A DNA stretch of 64,000 nt, taken from Dyadobacter sp. UC 10 (GTDB lineage Bacteria; Bacteroidota; Bacteroidia; Cytophagales; Spirosomataceae). A program made the position numbers and the translations under genes. The stretch spans positions 5,452,501-5,516,500 of the forward strand of contig NZ_VSRN01000001.1 of the NCBI RefSeq assembly GCF_008369915.1. The letters run 5' to 3'. The notes under the pieces are model-generated. The model had not been told where the DNA came from. It made no database searches and saw only the letters and a program-made list of their open reading frames with translations. Below, one piece after another: positions 15,292 through 23,294 of the stretch (position 1 is its first letter; the number at the start of each line of letters is the position of its first letter).

Positions 15292-15870
15292 ATGGCAAAT
15301 CAATTTGAACGCTGGTTAAGCAAAAAGAAGAACCGTAAAATCCTGTTTTTCATTATCGGGGCGGTTGCTTTATTCTTCTACGTACGCAACCGGGCGCAAC
15401 AGAACGAGCCGGGTTACGGAAGCCTACGCACCGGATATAATACCGGAAACGGGCAACCGACAACGCCGGGCGGTTCGCCGGGAAGCTTCCAGCCTTACAC
15501 GCCGGGCAATGGCGCGGTAACTCCAAAAATGGCAACGTTCAGTTATCCGGGTCACATCAATATGCAATGGTCTGGAAGTTCAGGGAATTGGACATTCCGG
15601 GATTTGGCAGTAGTGGACGTGCCGCAAGGTTATAGCATCCGGTATTATATCGGATCAGGCGAAACGATTATTACTAAAACGCCGCTGGTGGGCTACCGCT
15701 GGGAAAGCAATTTTCCTTTGACATTCCATAAAGGGATTATCAAAGACGGGGTTGATGACCTTTATTTCTACGGTACGAGTGATCAGGGAATTGCCCGGCC
15801 ACAAGACGGGGCTTCGATGTTCGGAAACGTGAGTTTTGCAATTCAGACTTTTTATTTCAACCGCTCTTAA
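15292..15870 (+). CDS. N-terminally anchored beta-domain protein next to the spike
   Basis: A 192-residue protein. The frame is open from 15217 inside the spike gene, but the ATG at 15292 gives a basic start with KKKNRK and a clean membrane anchor (ILFFIIGAVALFFYV, about residues 18-32). A Gly/Pro/Thr-rich linker (35-75) leads to a beta-rich domain with several Trp and Tyr. No family recognised. Position between the spike and the last large gene suggests a stalk or attachment protein. Confidence 0.7.
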   Translation: MANQFERWLSKKKNRKILFFIIGAVALFFYVRNRAQQNEPGYGSLRTGYNTGNGQPTTPGGSPGSFQPYTPGNGAVTPKMATFSYPGHINMQWSGSSGNWTFRDLAVVDVPQGYSIRYYIGSGETIITKTPLVGYRWESNFPLTFHKGIIKDGVDDLYFYGTSDQGIARPQDGASMFGNVSFAIQTFYFNRS

Positions 15871-15872
15871 TA

Positions 15873-17306
15873 ATGCAAGTAGATATTCATCAAGTTGTAC
15901 CGGATCAGTATAACCCGACAACACAGATACATCAGTGGGGCGACATTATGCCAGCCTTTCAGCTTCCTTCTGATAAGATTTTCAGGTTGACCAAAGGTAA
16001 AGAGTGGAACCACCAACAGGTGCTTTCACGCGGCCTTACGCATTTGGCGCATAACGATTTTCACGGGATTGATGCCGGTACGATCCAGCAATTAAAAGAT
16101 CAGGGCAAGACTTTTCACGACGTCCCGATTACGCCTGAACTTTTCGGCATTGGCGCGTCTGGTCCGAATGAGTGGGTAGGCGATTACCCCAACAATTACA
16201 ACCGTCTGTTTTTCCCTAACGGGTTGCCTGATTATAACCAAGGGTTTGCATACGGTCAGGGCTGCGATATTTCGCATAGGATCATTGTAGGGGAAACAAT
16301 GGAGAACACCCATTACACAAATCCAGCAGGGCAACATTGGGCGGGCTACTACGATGCAAAGGCACCCCGGTTAGATGCCCGCTTTGGTGCTGGTAACTGG
16401 CGAATGGCACATGATTACATGTTTGTCAAGATTGGCCCCGATTGGTATTACATTACCGAACAGCAGGCAAAGAATTATTTCCGCAACCCCAACACCGCGC
16501 CGGGATCAGAGAACCTTAATAATTCTTTGAAGCATTGCAATATGTACGGGCATGGTGTGTACCTGGGCGGTATGGATCGGGACAAACGGGCAGTGTACGC
16601 ACTGGCACTGCAGGCGAGATTTTACAAAGCGGTTAACCGTCATTGCATTGCATATTTTGCGCATGATCGGGAATGGATGCCGAACATGAAACACGGACAG
16701 ATCAGGCCGGAAGGGATTTTGTACATGGAACAGAAAATACCGGTAGGCGATTCTGTAACGGCTGGTATCGTTGTTGCCGGGCTTCACTTTGGCGACGGGT
16801 TCAGTGGTTGGGGCGGCAGTGGGAAAGTGACCAATAAAATTTGGTCTACCCATTGGTTCCGCGAACTGTTTAATGGATCGTTCTGGGTTAAGAACGGGGA
16901 AAGCCAAACGCGTAGTTGGGAATCGTGGCCGTACCTTTCCGGGGATATGTCCTATACAACTGTTTCATGGCAAAGCAACAATGATATGGCTTCTTTTGCT
17001 GCATACGCTTATGCCGCAACCCTTGGTCAGGTTTACGGCGGTACCCGTAAAGCGGCTAAGTACAAGGTAGGGAACGGGGCGTTCTACAACCCGGTAAATA
17101 CCTTTGAGGACGATTTATGCCACGCAGCGGCCAACAAAAAGCCGATCTGTGAAACTGTGATGAAAAACGGTAAGGAAGCGATTTTCTTTATTGATCCGTG
17201 CAGCGACAATAAACGTAAAACTGTGACCGTAATCGGTCAATCCGGTGCTACTTATACTTTCGAGGCTTGCGGAGATATGCCGCACCTTTCAATAGCAAAT
17301 CTTTAA
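15873..17306 (+). CDS. Large unknown protein, candidate major virion or receptor-layer component
   Basis: A 477-residue protein without signal peptide or membrane segment, unusually rich in Trp, Tyr, His, Asn and Gly. Segments such as HRIIVGETMEN, HCIAYFAHDREWMPN and EGILYMEQKIPV look like core strands of a TIM-barrel glycosidase, but this is a visual impression. It is the last gene of the structural block, directly before a strong terminator, and besides the spike the only structural-block product over 250 residues. It is therefore also the only size-compatible candidate for a double jelly-roll capsid protein. Neither reading is established. Confidence 0.7.
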   Translation: MQVDIHQVVPDQYNPTTQIHQWGDIMPAFQLPSDKIFRLTKGKEWNHQQVLSRGLTHLAHNDFHGIDAGTIQQLKDQGKTFHDVPITPELFGIGASGPNEWVGDYPNNYNRLFFPNGLPDYNQGFAYGQGCDISHRIIVGETMENTHYTNPAGQHWAGYYDAKAPRLDARFGAGNWRMAHDYMFVKIGPDWYYITEQQAKNYFRNPNTAPGSENLNNSLKHCNMYGHGVYLGGMDRDKRAVYALALQARFYKAVNRHCIAYFAHDREWMPNMKHGQIRPEGILYMEQKIPVGDSVTAGIVVAGLHFGDGFSGWGGSGKVTNKIWSTHWFRELFNGSFWVKNGESQTRSWESWPYLSGDMSYTTVSWQSNNDMASFAAYAYAATLGQVYGGTRKAAKYKVGNGAFYNPVNTFEDDLCHAAANKKPICETVMKNGKEAIFFIDPCSDNKRKTVTVIGQSGATYTFEACGDMPHLSIANL

Positions 17307-17340
17307 GAACGGGTTAAGTGTGTGGATTGCGTGTGTTGTC

Positions 17341-17366
17341 AAAGCCGCTCCGATTGGGGCGGCTTT
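17341..17366 (+). terminator. Terminator of the structural operon
   Basis: Stem AAAGCCGCTCC / GGGGCGGCTTT (11 bp, one T-G wobble) with a GATT loop and a T-rich tail, 34 bases after the last structural gene. Confidence 0.85.
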
Positions 17367-17400
17367 CTTTGTGGGTGTAATCAGGTGGAATATTTTTTGC

Positions 17401-17408
17401 TAGATTTG
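17401..17408 (+). promoter_or_regulatory. -7 element of the toxin-antitoxin operon
   Basis: TAGATTTG matches the Bacteroidota -7 consensus TAnnTTTG exactly. The expected start point, near 17415, makes the ATG at 17434 more likely than the one at 17419. No well-spaced -33 TTG is evident. Confidence 0.55.
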
Positions 17409-17433
17409 TGTTGCCTTGATGCAAGCAACAAAT

Positions 17434-17931
17434 ATGTATTTAGCTATTTCAGTACCGATACAGCCGATAAGGTGGCTACCTCGTTTATTCTCTTGGGGTG
17501 TGCGGGTTAGTAATGATTTACCAGGAATCATAGTTGCGAAGCTGAATGCTGCCTATTCTGATTTTGCAAAGGATTTAAAGAGCGAGCAAAAGGAGATTCA
17601 TTCTCTAACCGTTTTTGATGCTGCAAAGGATAAAAGGCGATTTGAATACAATTTGAGAGTGCTGAGAATTATTACTGATAGGCAGGTAACCCCGCAAGAC
17701 AAAGCAAAGCCGCTTTTTGAAACTGTCATGCGAGTGGTGAGGGTTCTTAAAGAAAATGTGTTTTTAATGGACCTGGTCATAAATGGTGAATTGGAGAAGG
17801 GCGATAAATTGTCTGATCTCCTGGAAGATTTTTACGATGGGGTCGTTATTAGAGAAAAAAAACATTTTGAGCATTACGTGCCTTGGGACGTTGTGAAAAA
17901 GGAGCTTGACGCCAAACATGGATTGGTGTAA
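17434..17931 (+). CDS. Putative antitoxin of a RelE-type module
   Basis: A 165-residue protein (170 residues if the ATG at 17419 is used) lying directly upstream of a RelE/ParE-type toxin and overlapping it by one base (TAATG). It is mostly helical with a charged C-terminal half; no ribbon-helix-helix or HTH motif is obvious, and it is longer than usual antitoxins. Assignment rests on the operon position and overlap. The module lies between the structural operon terminator and the integrase, a common place for element-stabilising cargo. Confidence 0.6.
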   Translation: MYLAISVPIQPIRWLPRLFSWGVRVSNDLPGIIVAKLNAAYSDFAKDLKSEQKEIHSLTVFDAAKDKRRFEYNLRVLRIITDRQVTPQDKAKPLFETVMRVVRVLKENVFLMDLVINGELEKGDKLSDLLEDFYDGVVIREKKHFEHYVPWDVVKKELDAKHGLV

Positions 17932-18185
17932 TGTATATAATTTCGCTAAGCCGTAGCTCTAAGAAGTTTATGCAATCTATTTCCGGGAAAGATTATAAAT
18001 TGGTTTCGCTGGCCCTTGCTTCCCTTGAATCTGATCCTTATCAGTCGGGTTGCACAAAATTAAAAGGCATTGAAAATACGTTTCGTATTAGGGCGGGTAA
18101 TTACCGGATCTTGTACCAGGTTTATGATAAGGTGCTGACCGTAGAAGTTGTTGACATTGGAAATAGAAAGGATATTTATGAATAA
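17931..18185 (+). CDS. RelE/ParE-type toxin
   Basis: An 84-residue protein matching the RelE/ParE fold: start MYIISLSRSSKKFM, the central helix pair, then KLKGIENTFRIRAGNYRILY and the closing strands VEVVDIGNRKDIY. The conserved Arg and Tyr in this segment belong to the ribosome-dependent mRNA cleavage site in RelE relatives; ParE relatives poison gyrase instead, and sequence alone does not decide. It follows the antitoxin with a one-base overlap. Confidence 0.85.
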   Translation: MYIISLSRSSKKFMQSISGKDYKLVSLALASLESDPYQSGCTKLKGIENTFRIRAGNYRILYQVYDKVLTVEVVDIGNRKDIYE

Positions 18186-18206
18186 AGCCCGGCGCGTGCC
18201 GGGCTT
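18185..18206. terminator. Terminator between convergent toxin and integrase genes
   Basis: Perfect 9-bp stem AAGCCCGGC / GCCGGGCTT with a 4-base loop and T-tract; it starts at the toxin stop codon and ends 6 bases before the integrase stop. Confidence 0.85.
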
Positions 18207-18211
18207 CCTTT

Positions 18212-19384
18212 TTATGCCGCTTTCATTAAATGCACCGTTTCCCTGATAATGGTTGACTGTAACAGTTCAGCATAAATCTTTTCCGTAGTCCTAACTGATT
18301 GGTGACCCAGGATTTTACTAACCACTTCCAGCGGCACACCGTTGTTCAAAAGGTAGGTACCGGCTGTTTTCCTTCCTACATGCGTGGTCAGGTTGTTACG
18401 GATTCCTACCGTTTTGGCGATCTCCTTCAAATACTTGTTCATCTTCTGATTGCTCAAAATTGGTATCATTCCTTCATATTTTGAGAGCAGTTCTTCCACG
18501 TATGGCAAAACCGGAACGGTGAATAAGGTACCCGTTTTTGTCCTTCTCATTTGGATTACCCGCGTACCCATTATCTTAGCAATGTGCCTATCCGGGTTAA
18601 AAACTTTCATATCGAAGTAGCAAAGCCCGGTGTAACACTGGAATAGGAATGCATCGGCAACCCGGCGCAAACCAGGTGTTAACAGGTCAGTCACTTTCAA
18701 ATCTTCTAATTCTGCCTCGCTGATAAAGTTTATCGGGCCGGGCGGGACTTTGGATTCTATCAGGTATTCGAACGGGTTGCTTTGCAGGTAACCCGCTTTC
18801 TTTTCCTGGTCGATGATCATTTTTAAATGATTAATGTGCCGCACGGTGTAGTTCTGGGTATACTTCCGTTTGATCCGGCAAAAGTCGATCAGTTCCTTTC
18901 CGAACGATTCCCGCAATAAGATCAGCTCAATATCATTCAGTTTTTTGTATGCAAGGAATTTAATCAGGTTGTTGTGCAGGCTGGTATGTGCTTTCAAAGT
19001 TCCTTTGCTGCATCCCTTTTTAATTCCCAGGTTCTTGCGCAAATGCTGCATGTGGTCGTCGTAGGCATTCAGCAGCGTTCTTTTTTCAGCCCGGCGAACG
19101 TATGCGTTACGGAGATCATGCACTGAAATTTCCGATTGCCGGGTAAGCTCCTTATATAATAACTGAATATCAGTTGTGATCTCATTGAGTGTTTGGTTTG
19201 CATCCCGCATGGTCTTACAATTGAAATGCTGGCTGGCCGAATCCCAGCTTTCACGATGCTCAATGTGTGTTGTAAAGTCGGTAGCGTCCATTCCGTTCAG
19301 CCTGATCCGGCAGTAAATGAATGTCCGGTTTCCGGTTTTTCTGGTTCTGAATTTGACTTTGAGGGGCATACGATTGGTGTTCAC
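18212..19384 (-). CDS. Tyrosine recombinase (phage/ICE-type integrase)
   Basis: A 390-residue integrase with the three-part layout of Bacteroidota enzymes: arm-binding start (1-95), SAM-like core-binding domain (about 100-205) and catalytic domain (220-385). Visible catalytic residues are Lys283, His335 and Arg338 (HVGR), His361 (LGHQS) and the nucleophile Tyr371 (KIYAEL). The first catalytic Arg, normally in TGLRxxD, is replaced by Cys255 (TGLCYFD); loss of this Arg is known in some Bacteroides integrases. It points away from the tRNA-Arg gene whose 3' end lies 145 bases upstream, consistent with that tRNA being the attachment site. Confidence 0.92.
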   Translation of the reverse strand: MNTNRMPLKVKFRTRKTGNRTFIYCRIRLNGMDATDFTTHIEHRESWDSASQHFNCKTMRDANQTLNEITTDIQLLYKELTRQSEISVHDLRNAYVRRAEKRTLLNAYDDHMQHLRKNLGIKKGCSKGTLKAHTSLHNNLIKFLAYKKLNDIELILLRESFGKELIDFCRIKRKYTQNYTVRHINHLKMIIDQEKKAGYLQSNPFEYLIESKVPPGPINFISEAELEDLKVTDLLTPGLRRVADAFLFQCYTGLCYFDMKVFNPDRHIAKIMGTRVIQMRRTKTGTLFTVPVLPYVEELLSKYEGMIPILSNQKMNKYLKEIAKTVGIRNNLTTHVGRKTAGTYLLNNGVPLEVVSKILGHQSVRTTEKIYAELLQSTIIRETVHLMKAA

Positions 19385-19451
19385 GTGATTTATTTAAGAA
19401 GGGTAGGTAATATTTTCTTGTAAAAAGCTGGTTACCCAGGATATTACCCAC

Positions 19452-19480
19452 AAAAAAACCCGCCTGTTTTCACGGGCGGG
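19452..19480 (-). terminator. Terminator downstream of tRNA-Arg
   Basis: On the minus strand CCCGCC and GGCGGG form a 6-bp stem around a 10-base loop followed by seven T. It would end the tRNA transcript before the integrase. Confidence 0.7.
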
Positions 19481-19528
19481 AATCGGTGCTCAAAGCCTTG
19501 CGATGTATCTCAGATCACTATTAAATCG

Positions 19529-19600
19529 TGCGCCCGAAGGGATTCGAACCCCTATCGGTGGTACCGGAAACCACAATTCTATCCATTGAACTACGGGCGC
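19529..19600 (-). tRNA. tRNA-Arg (anticodon CCG), probable integration site
   Basis: The minus strand folds into a full cloverleaf. The 7-bp acceptor stem is GCGCCCG/CGGGCGC, the D arm is GTTC-AATGGATA-GAAT, and the anticodon stem GTGGT/ACCAC holds loop TTCCGGT, giving anticodon CCG. The T arm carries TTCGAAT. CCA is not encoded. Its 3' end faces the integrase, so the phage core site is probably the T-arm/acceptor end. Confidence 0.93.
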
Positions 19601-19682
19601 TTCTCTCGGTAATGGGGTGCAAATATAGCCCCTATTTTGATTTTAGGCCATTTTGGACTAAAATTTTTATGGACTAAAATTT

Positions 19683-20354
19683 TTATAATCGTTTTAGCAA
19701 CTCCCAGTCACCCACATCTTTCAGATATAAGTAGTCCAGCAACACACCGTTTACGTTGGTAATCAGCTTGTGACCTTCCGCAAAGGGTACTACATAAGTG
19801 CTGATGAACTCATGCTCTGAAATAATCCCCTGGACCTGATTATGGTAGGAATGAATTTCTTCGGTACTCAATTCAAGCTCACAGTAAAACATAAACATCG
19901 CCTCGTCGCTTGTTCCCGTTGACGGGTAAAATGGCTCCTTGTTTACGCTGATCAGCTTATCCGCGCTTACAGGAATGCCGGTCTCTTCAAACACTTCCCT
20001 TGCCGCCACCGCCGCTGCGTCGCTTTCGCTGTCGAGCATGCCGGCCGGGTGTTCAAATGTCATCGAGCCGTCGCAGATCCTTCTTTGCTGAACGAGCAGA
20101 AGATATTTTTCGCGGGTAGCAGCGTCGATGAAGCAGATCAGTACGCTGACAACTTCGCCTTTCAGGAAACAAAGCGGCGGTATCTTGTTTCCTTCCGGAG
20201 TGGTGGCATCTGTGTACAAAAGCGAAAAGAGAACGTCTCCGTGACCGTTCCGCCGCGTGTAAAGTTCATCTACACGGTGGATATCCAGCCCGTTGCTTTC
20301 GAGCTTTTTCTTCCACAGATTGTATTTGTGGGAATCAACCAGCCTTTCAGCCAT
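19683..20354 (-). CDS. Nudix hydrolase
   Basis: A 223-residue protein; the ATG at 20354 (MAERLVDSHKY) is preferred over the longer frame that would run into the upstream gene. The Nudix box is seen as GMLDSESDAAAVAAREVFEE followed by TGI: REVFEETG, which carries the metal-binding Glu residues, is intact, while the first conserved Glu position of the box is Ser with a Glu one residue earlier. It is preceded by ~100 residues with a partial beta structure, like the ADP-ribose or nucleotide-sugar pyrophosphatase branch. The last gene of a minus-strand pair with an outer-membrane protein. Confidence 0.85.
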   Translation of the reverse strand: MAERLVDSHKYNLWKKKLESNGLDIHRVDELYTRRNGHGDVLFSLLYTDATTPEGNKIPPLCFLKGEVVSVLICFIDAATREKYLLLVQQRRICDGSMTFEHPAGMLDSESDAAAVAAREVFEETGIPVSADKLISVNKEPFYPSTGTSDEAMFMFYCELELSTEEIHSYHNQVQGIISEHEFISTYVVPFAEGHKLITNVNGVLLDYLYLKDVGDWELLKRL

Positions 20355-20367
20355 TGGAGTGTATAGG

Positions 20368-21051
20368 TCAGTTATAAAGAGGGAACGATATCGCAGCGTA
20401 AGGAACTCCGAATGAAGTCGAGAACCGTTTTTGCCCGTTGTCAAGCTTTTCGGCAGTAGCGTAAGTCATTCTGCCGTGAACATAAGCCAATTTCAAACCT
20501 ATCCTGTCGGTAATCCAGTAGCGCAGATAAATTTCCGACTGGCCGTTCTGTTTATCAAAAACGAGTGGCAGTGCATTTAATGTGGCAGGATTGCTTGGAA
20601 CGTAGTCATTATAATTGCCTCTGCCTTCGCCTTCGTAGAATGTGGACTTGGTATAAAGCGCTTTCCTGCGTAACCCGAACGCAATTCCGAAAATATCTGT
20701 ATTTGCCCCGATATCGAATTTCCAGACCCGAACATTGGCACCAAACAAAAAGCTGGCCCCGTTTGCACTGACAGCACCCAGTTTCAGTGTGTCGTCAGAA
20801 AATGCATTGGTCTGAGGCAAGAGGTTTGTCCTGCCTGCATAATATCCCCACGCACGCACGCCCCAGCCGATCCGAAACCAGGAAAAATTACTCAGACTTA
20901 ATTCCTGATGATAAGTAACCGAAGGCACCCACACCTTATCCTGATAACCGACCCCAACATCAATACCAGAGGTAACACGCGACAGACTTTGACTAAACCC
21001 GGACACTGATCCCAAAAACACAAAAAGTACTATTAACCGAAAACGCTTCAT
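20368..21051 (-). CDS. Outer-membrane beta-barrel-like protein of unknown function
   Basis: A 227-residue protein with a signal peptide ending SGFSQ and then alternating aromatic/hydrophobic strands (FSWFRIGWGVRAWGYY, YLRYWITDRIGLKLAYVHG) ending in FPLYN, as expected for a small outer-membrane beta barrel. No specific family. It lies 13 bases upstream of the Nudix gene in the same direction. Confidence 0.65.
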   Translation of the reverse strand: MKRFRLIVLFVFLGSVSGFSQSLSRVTSGIDVGVGYQDKVWVPSVTYHQELSLSNFSWFRIGWGVRAWGYYAGRTNLLPQTNAFSDDTLKLGAVSANGASFLFGANVRVWKFDIGANTDIFGIAFGLRRKALYTKSTFYEGEGRGNYNDYVPSNPATLNALPLVFDKQNGQSEIYLRYWITDRIGLKLAYVHGRMTYATAEKLDNGQKRFSTSFGVPYAAISFPLYN

Positions 21052-21100
21052 CTGTTTCTTAATGATGTGATGGGCAAAGGTAAAAAAATGTGCAAAAAAA

Positions 21101-21128
21101 TAAGGCAGAGATCAGAATCTCTGCCTTA
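21101..21128 (-). terminator. Terminator of glgB
   Basis: Perfect 12-bp stem TAAGGCAGAGAT / ATCTCTGCCTTA with a 4-base loop; in the minus direction it is followed by T-rich sequence. It separates glgB from the outer-membrane protein gene. Confidence 0.85.
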
Positions 21129-21162
21129 AGAATAATATCAAGCCTGGTTACGGGCAATGTAT

Positions 21163-23169
21163 TTACCTTAATGCCTTGGAAACCTTTTTCAAAACGACGG
21201 CGCCCATTGGTGGTAGATCCAGAATAAGTGATTGGGCCCTGCCGTGCCACCTGTGTTCCTCGGATGCCACCGGCGCATAATTAATCATTCCACTGCCTCC
21301 GAAAGCCTCGGAGTCCGAATTAAATATTTCCTGCCAGTTGCCTTCCGAAATAACGCCTACACGGTACCCTTTCCTCGGTACGGGCGTAAGGTTAAGGATC
21401 ACAATCAGATGCTGTGCCGGATCGAATGCTTTACGGGCGTAAATCAATACCGAGTTTTCACGGTCCTGCGTATCAATCCATTCAAAGCCTTCGCTGGCGA
21501 AGGAGAAGTCGAATAATGCCGGTTCTTCTTTGTAAAGCTTGTTCAGGCTTTTGACACATTCCTTGATCCCGTGGTGCGGTGCCGATTCCAGTAGGTGCCA
21601 GTCAAGGCTCTGCTGGAAGTTCCATTCCGAGGTCTGACCAAATTCGCCGCCCATGAAAATAAGCTTCGTGCCCGGATGCGTGAACATGTAACTGAACATC
21701 AGCCTCAGGTTTGCAAATTTCTGCCACTCGTCGCCAGGCATTTTGTTGATCAGCGATTTCTTGCCGTAAACGACTTCATCGTGTGACAACGGCAGCATGA
21801 AGTTTTCAGAAAATGCGTACACCAGACTGAATGTCAGCTGATCCTGGTGCCATTTTCGGAAACTCGGATCTTTCTCGTAATACTTAAGCGTATCGTTCAT
21901 CCAGCCCATCATCCATTTCATTCCGAAACCCAATCCCCCTACAAAAACCGGACGGGATACACCCGGGAAGGCGGTGGATTCTTCGGCGATTGTCTGGATA
22001 TCCGGGAATGCAGTGTATGCGGCCACATTCATTTCGCGCAGCAGTGATATTGCTTCCAGGTTTTCCCTTCCGCCAAATTCATTTGGTATCCATTCCCCGT
22101 GCTTTCTCGAATAGTCAAGGTACAGCATGGAAGCAACTGCGTCGACGCGCAGACCGTCGGTATGGTATCTGTCGAGCCAGAACAGGGCGTTGCTGATCAG
22201 GAACGAGCGCACTTCATTTCTTCCGTAATTAAATATGTAGCTTTTCCAGTCGGGGTGATAGCCTTTCCTGGGATCTTCGTGTTCATAAAGTGCTGTGCCG
22301 TCAAAGCGGAAAAGCCCGTGCTGATCACCCGGAAAATGGGACGGTACCCAGTCTACATACACACCGATCCCTGCCTGGTGCAGCTGATCGACCAGGTACA
22401 TCAGTTCCTGCGGCGTGCCCATGCGTGAGGCGCACGAGAAATAACCGGTGATCTGATAACCCCAGGAAGGCGGGTAGGGGTGTTCCATGATCGGCATCAG
22501 CTCCACATGGGTGAAGCCCATTTCCTTTACATAAGGTACCAGCCCGGCTGCAATTTCTTTATAGGTGAGATAGCGCTCAGGATCAGAAGGGTCGCGTTGC
22601 CATGAACCGAGGTGCACTTCGTAGACCGATATCGGGGCATTCAGCTTGTTTTTTTCCTTGCGGACTTTCATCCATTCCGAATCTTCCCATTCATACCAGG
22701 TATCCCAAACGATGGACGCGGTTCGCGGGGCTACTTCGCACCATAAAGCAAAAGGGTCGGATTTTTCGAGATGGTCGCCGTTTTGGGAAATAATAAAGTA
22801 TTTGTAAACTTCCCCGACACCTATGTTAGGAATCCATCCTTCCCAGATTCCCGAACTGTCCCAACGGGCTGCTAGCGCGTGACCCGAGTGGTTCCATCCA
22901 TTGAAGTTCCCAACCACAGAAACATAGGTAGCATTGGGCGCCCATACCGCGAAGTAGGTACCTGTAACCCCTTTGAATTCCATGACGTGCGAACCCAGCT
23001 TATCATACAGTTTATAATGCTTTCCCTGCCGGAAAAGATGAATATCAAAATCTGTAAAACGGCTAATGGTTTCGACCGCATTCAGCTCCTGCACTTCTTC
23101 CTTCTGAATCTCATTGTCAGGAAGATCACTTGCTGATTTTGTTTTTTTCTTTTCCGCTGACTTAGCCAT
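21163..23169 (-). CDS. glgB: 1,4-alpha-glucan branching enzyme
   Basis: A 668-residue GH13 enzyme that cuts an alpha-1,4 chain and re-attaches it by an alpha-1,6 bond in glycogen synthesis. A CBM48 domain (about residues 40-140) precedes the barrel. Family motifs: YEVHLGSW, ELMPIMEHP, GLRVDAVASML with nucleophile Asp343, IAEEST with acid Glu396, and LSHDEV with Asp464. The N-terminal ~35 residues are Lys/Glu-rich and variable. Monocistronic: a terminator follows and no other glycogen gene is nearby. Confidence 0.96.
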   Translation of the reverse strand: MAKSAEKKKTKSASDLPDNEIQKEEVQELNAVETISRFTDFDIHLFRQGKHYKLYDKLGSHVMEFKGVTGTYFAVWAPNATYVSVVGNFNGWNHSGHALAARWDSSGIWEGWIPNIGVGEVYKYFIISQNGDHLEKSDPFALWCEVAPRTASIVWDTWYEWEDSEWMKVRKEKNKLNAPISVYEVHLGSWQRDPSDPERYLTYKEIAAGLVPYVKEMGFTHVELMPIMEHPYPPSWGYQITGYFSCASRMGTPQELMYLVDQLHQAGIGVYVDWVPSHFPGDQHGLFRFDGTALYEHEDPRKGYHPDWKSYIFNYGRNEVRSFLISNALFWLDRYHTDGLRVDAVASMLYLDYSRKHGEWIPNEFGGRENLEAISLLREMNVAAYTAFPDIQTIAEESTAFPGVSRPVFVGGLGFGMKWMMGWMNDTLKYYEKDPSFRKWHQDQLTFSLVYAFSENFMLPLSHDEVVYGKKSLINKMPGDEWQKFANLRLMFSYMFTHPGTKLIFMGGEFGQTSEWNFQQSLDWHLLESAPHHGIKECVKSLNKLYKEEPALFDFSFASEGFEWIDTQDRENSVLIYARKAFDPAQHLIVILNLTPVPRKGYRVGVISEGNWQEIFNSDSEAFGGSGMINYAPVASEEHRWHGRAQSLILDLPPMGAVVLKKVSKALR

Positions 23170-23294
23170 TTGTTTGAACGCAATTGATGATAATCATTAA
23201 CCTGAATGTAAGATTTACAATTTTATTAAACTATTTCTTAAAATGTATATATTTTTTTACTGTCTTTTTTGCAAATAACCTCATTTTGTTCGGG

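Larger units (their letters stand above)
1..19528. mobile_element. Integrated tailless phage-like element (prophage), left end outside the window
   Basis: The block is bounded on the right by a tyrosine integrase next to the 3' end of a tRNA-Arg gene, the usual geometry of integration into a tRNA 3' end. It contains an HUH replication initiator, phage-type lysis genes, a beta-helix spike and at least fourteen small membrane proteins, nearly all on the plus strand with 1 to 4 base overlaps or very short gaps. No gene resembling terminase, portal, tail, Zot or a packaging ATPase is visible (no Walker A motif seen in the structural block). The predicted lifestyle, a temperate phage with a membrane-rich virion replicated by rolling circle, is inference. 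The left attachment site should be a copy of the tRNA 3' end upstream of base 1. Confidence 0.8.

Noticed and set aside
5049..17306. Filamentous phage (Inoviridae) interpretation
   Set aside because: No Zot/gpI ATPase or secretin-like gene, and a full set of lysis genes is present, which extruding phages do not need.
17322..17510. Cys-rich 62-codon frame over the terminator and the start of the toxin-antitoxin operon
   Set aside because: It spans a strong terminator and a promoter element and overlaps the antitoxin gene in another frame.
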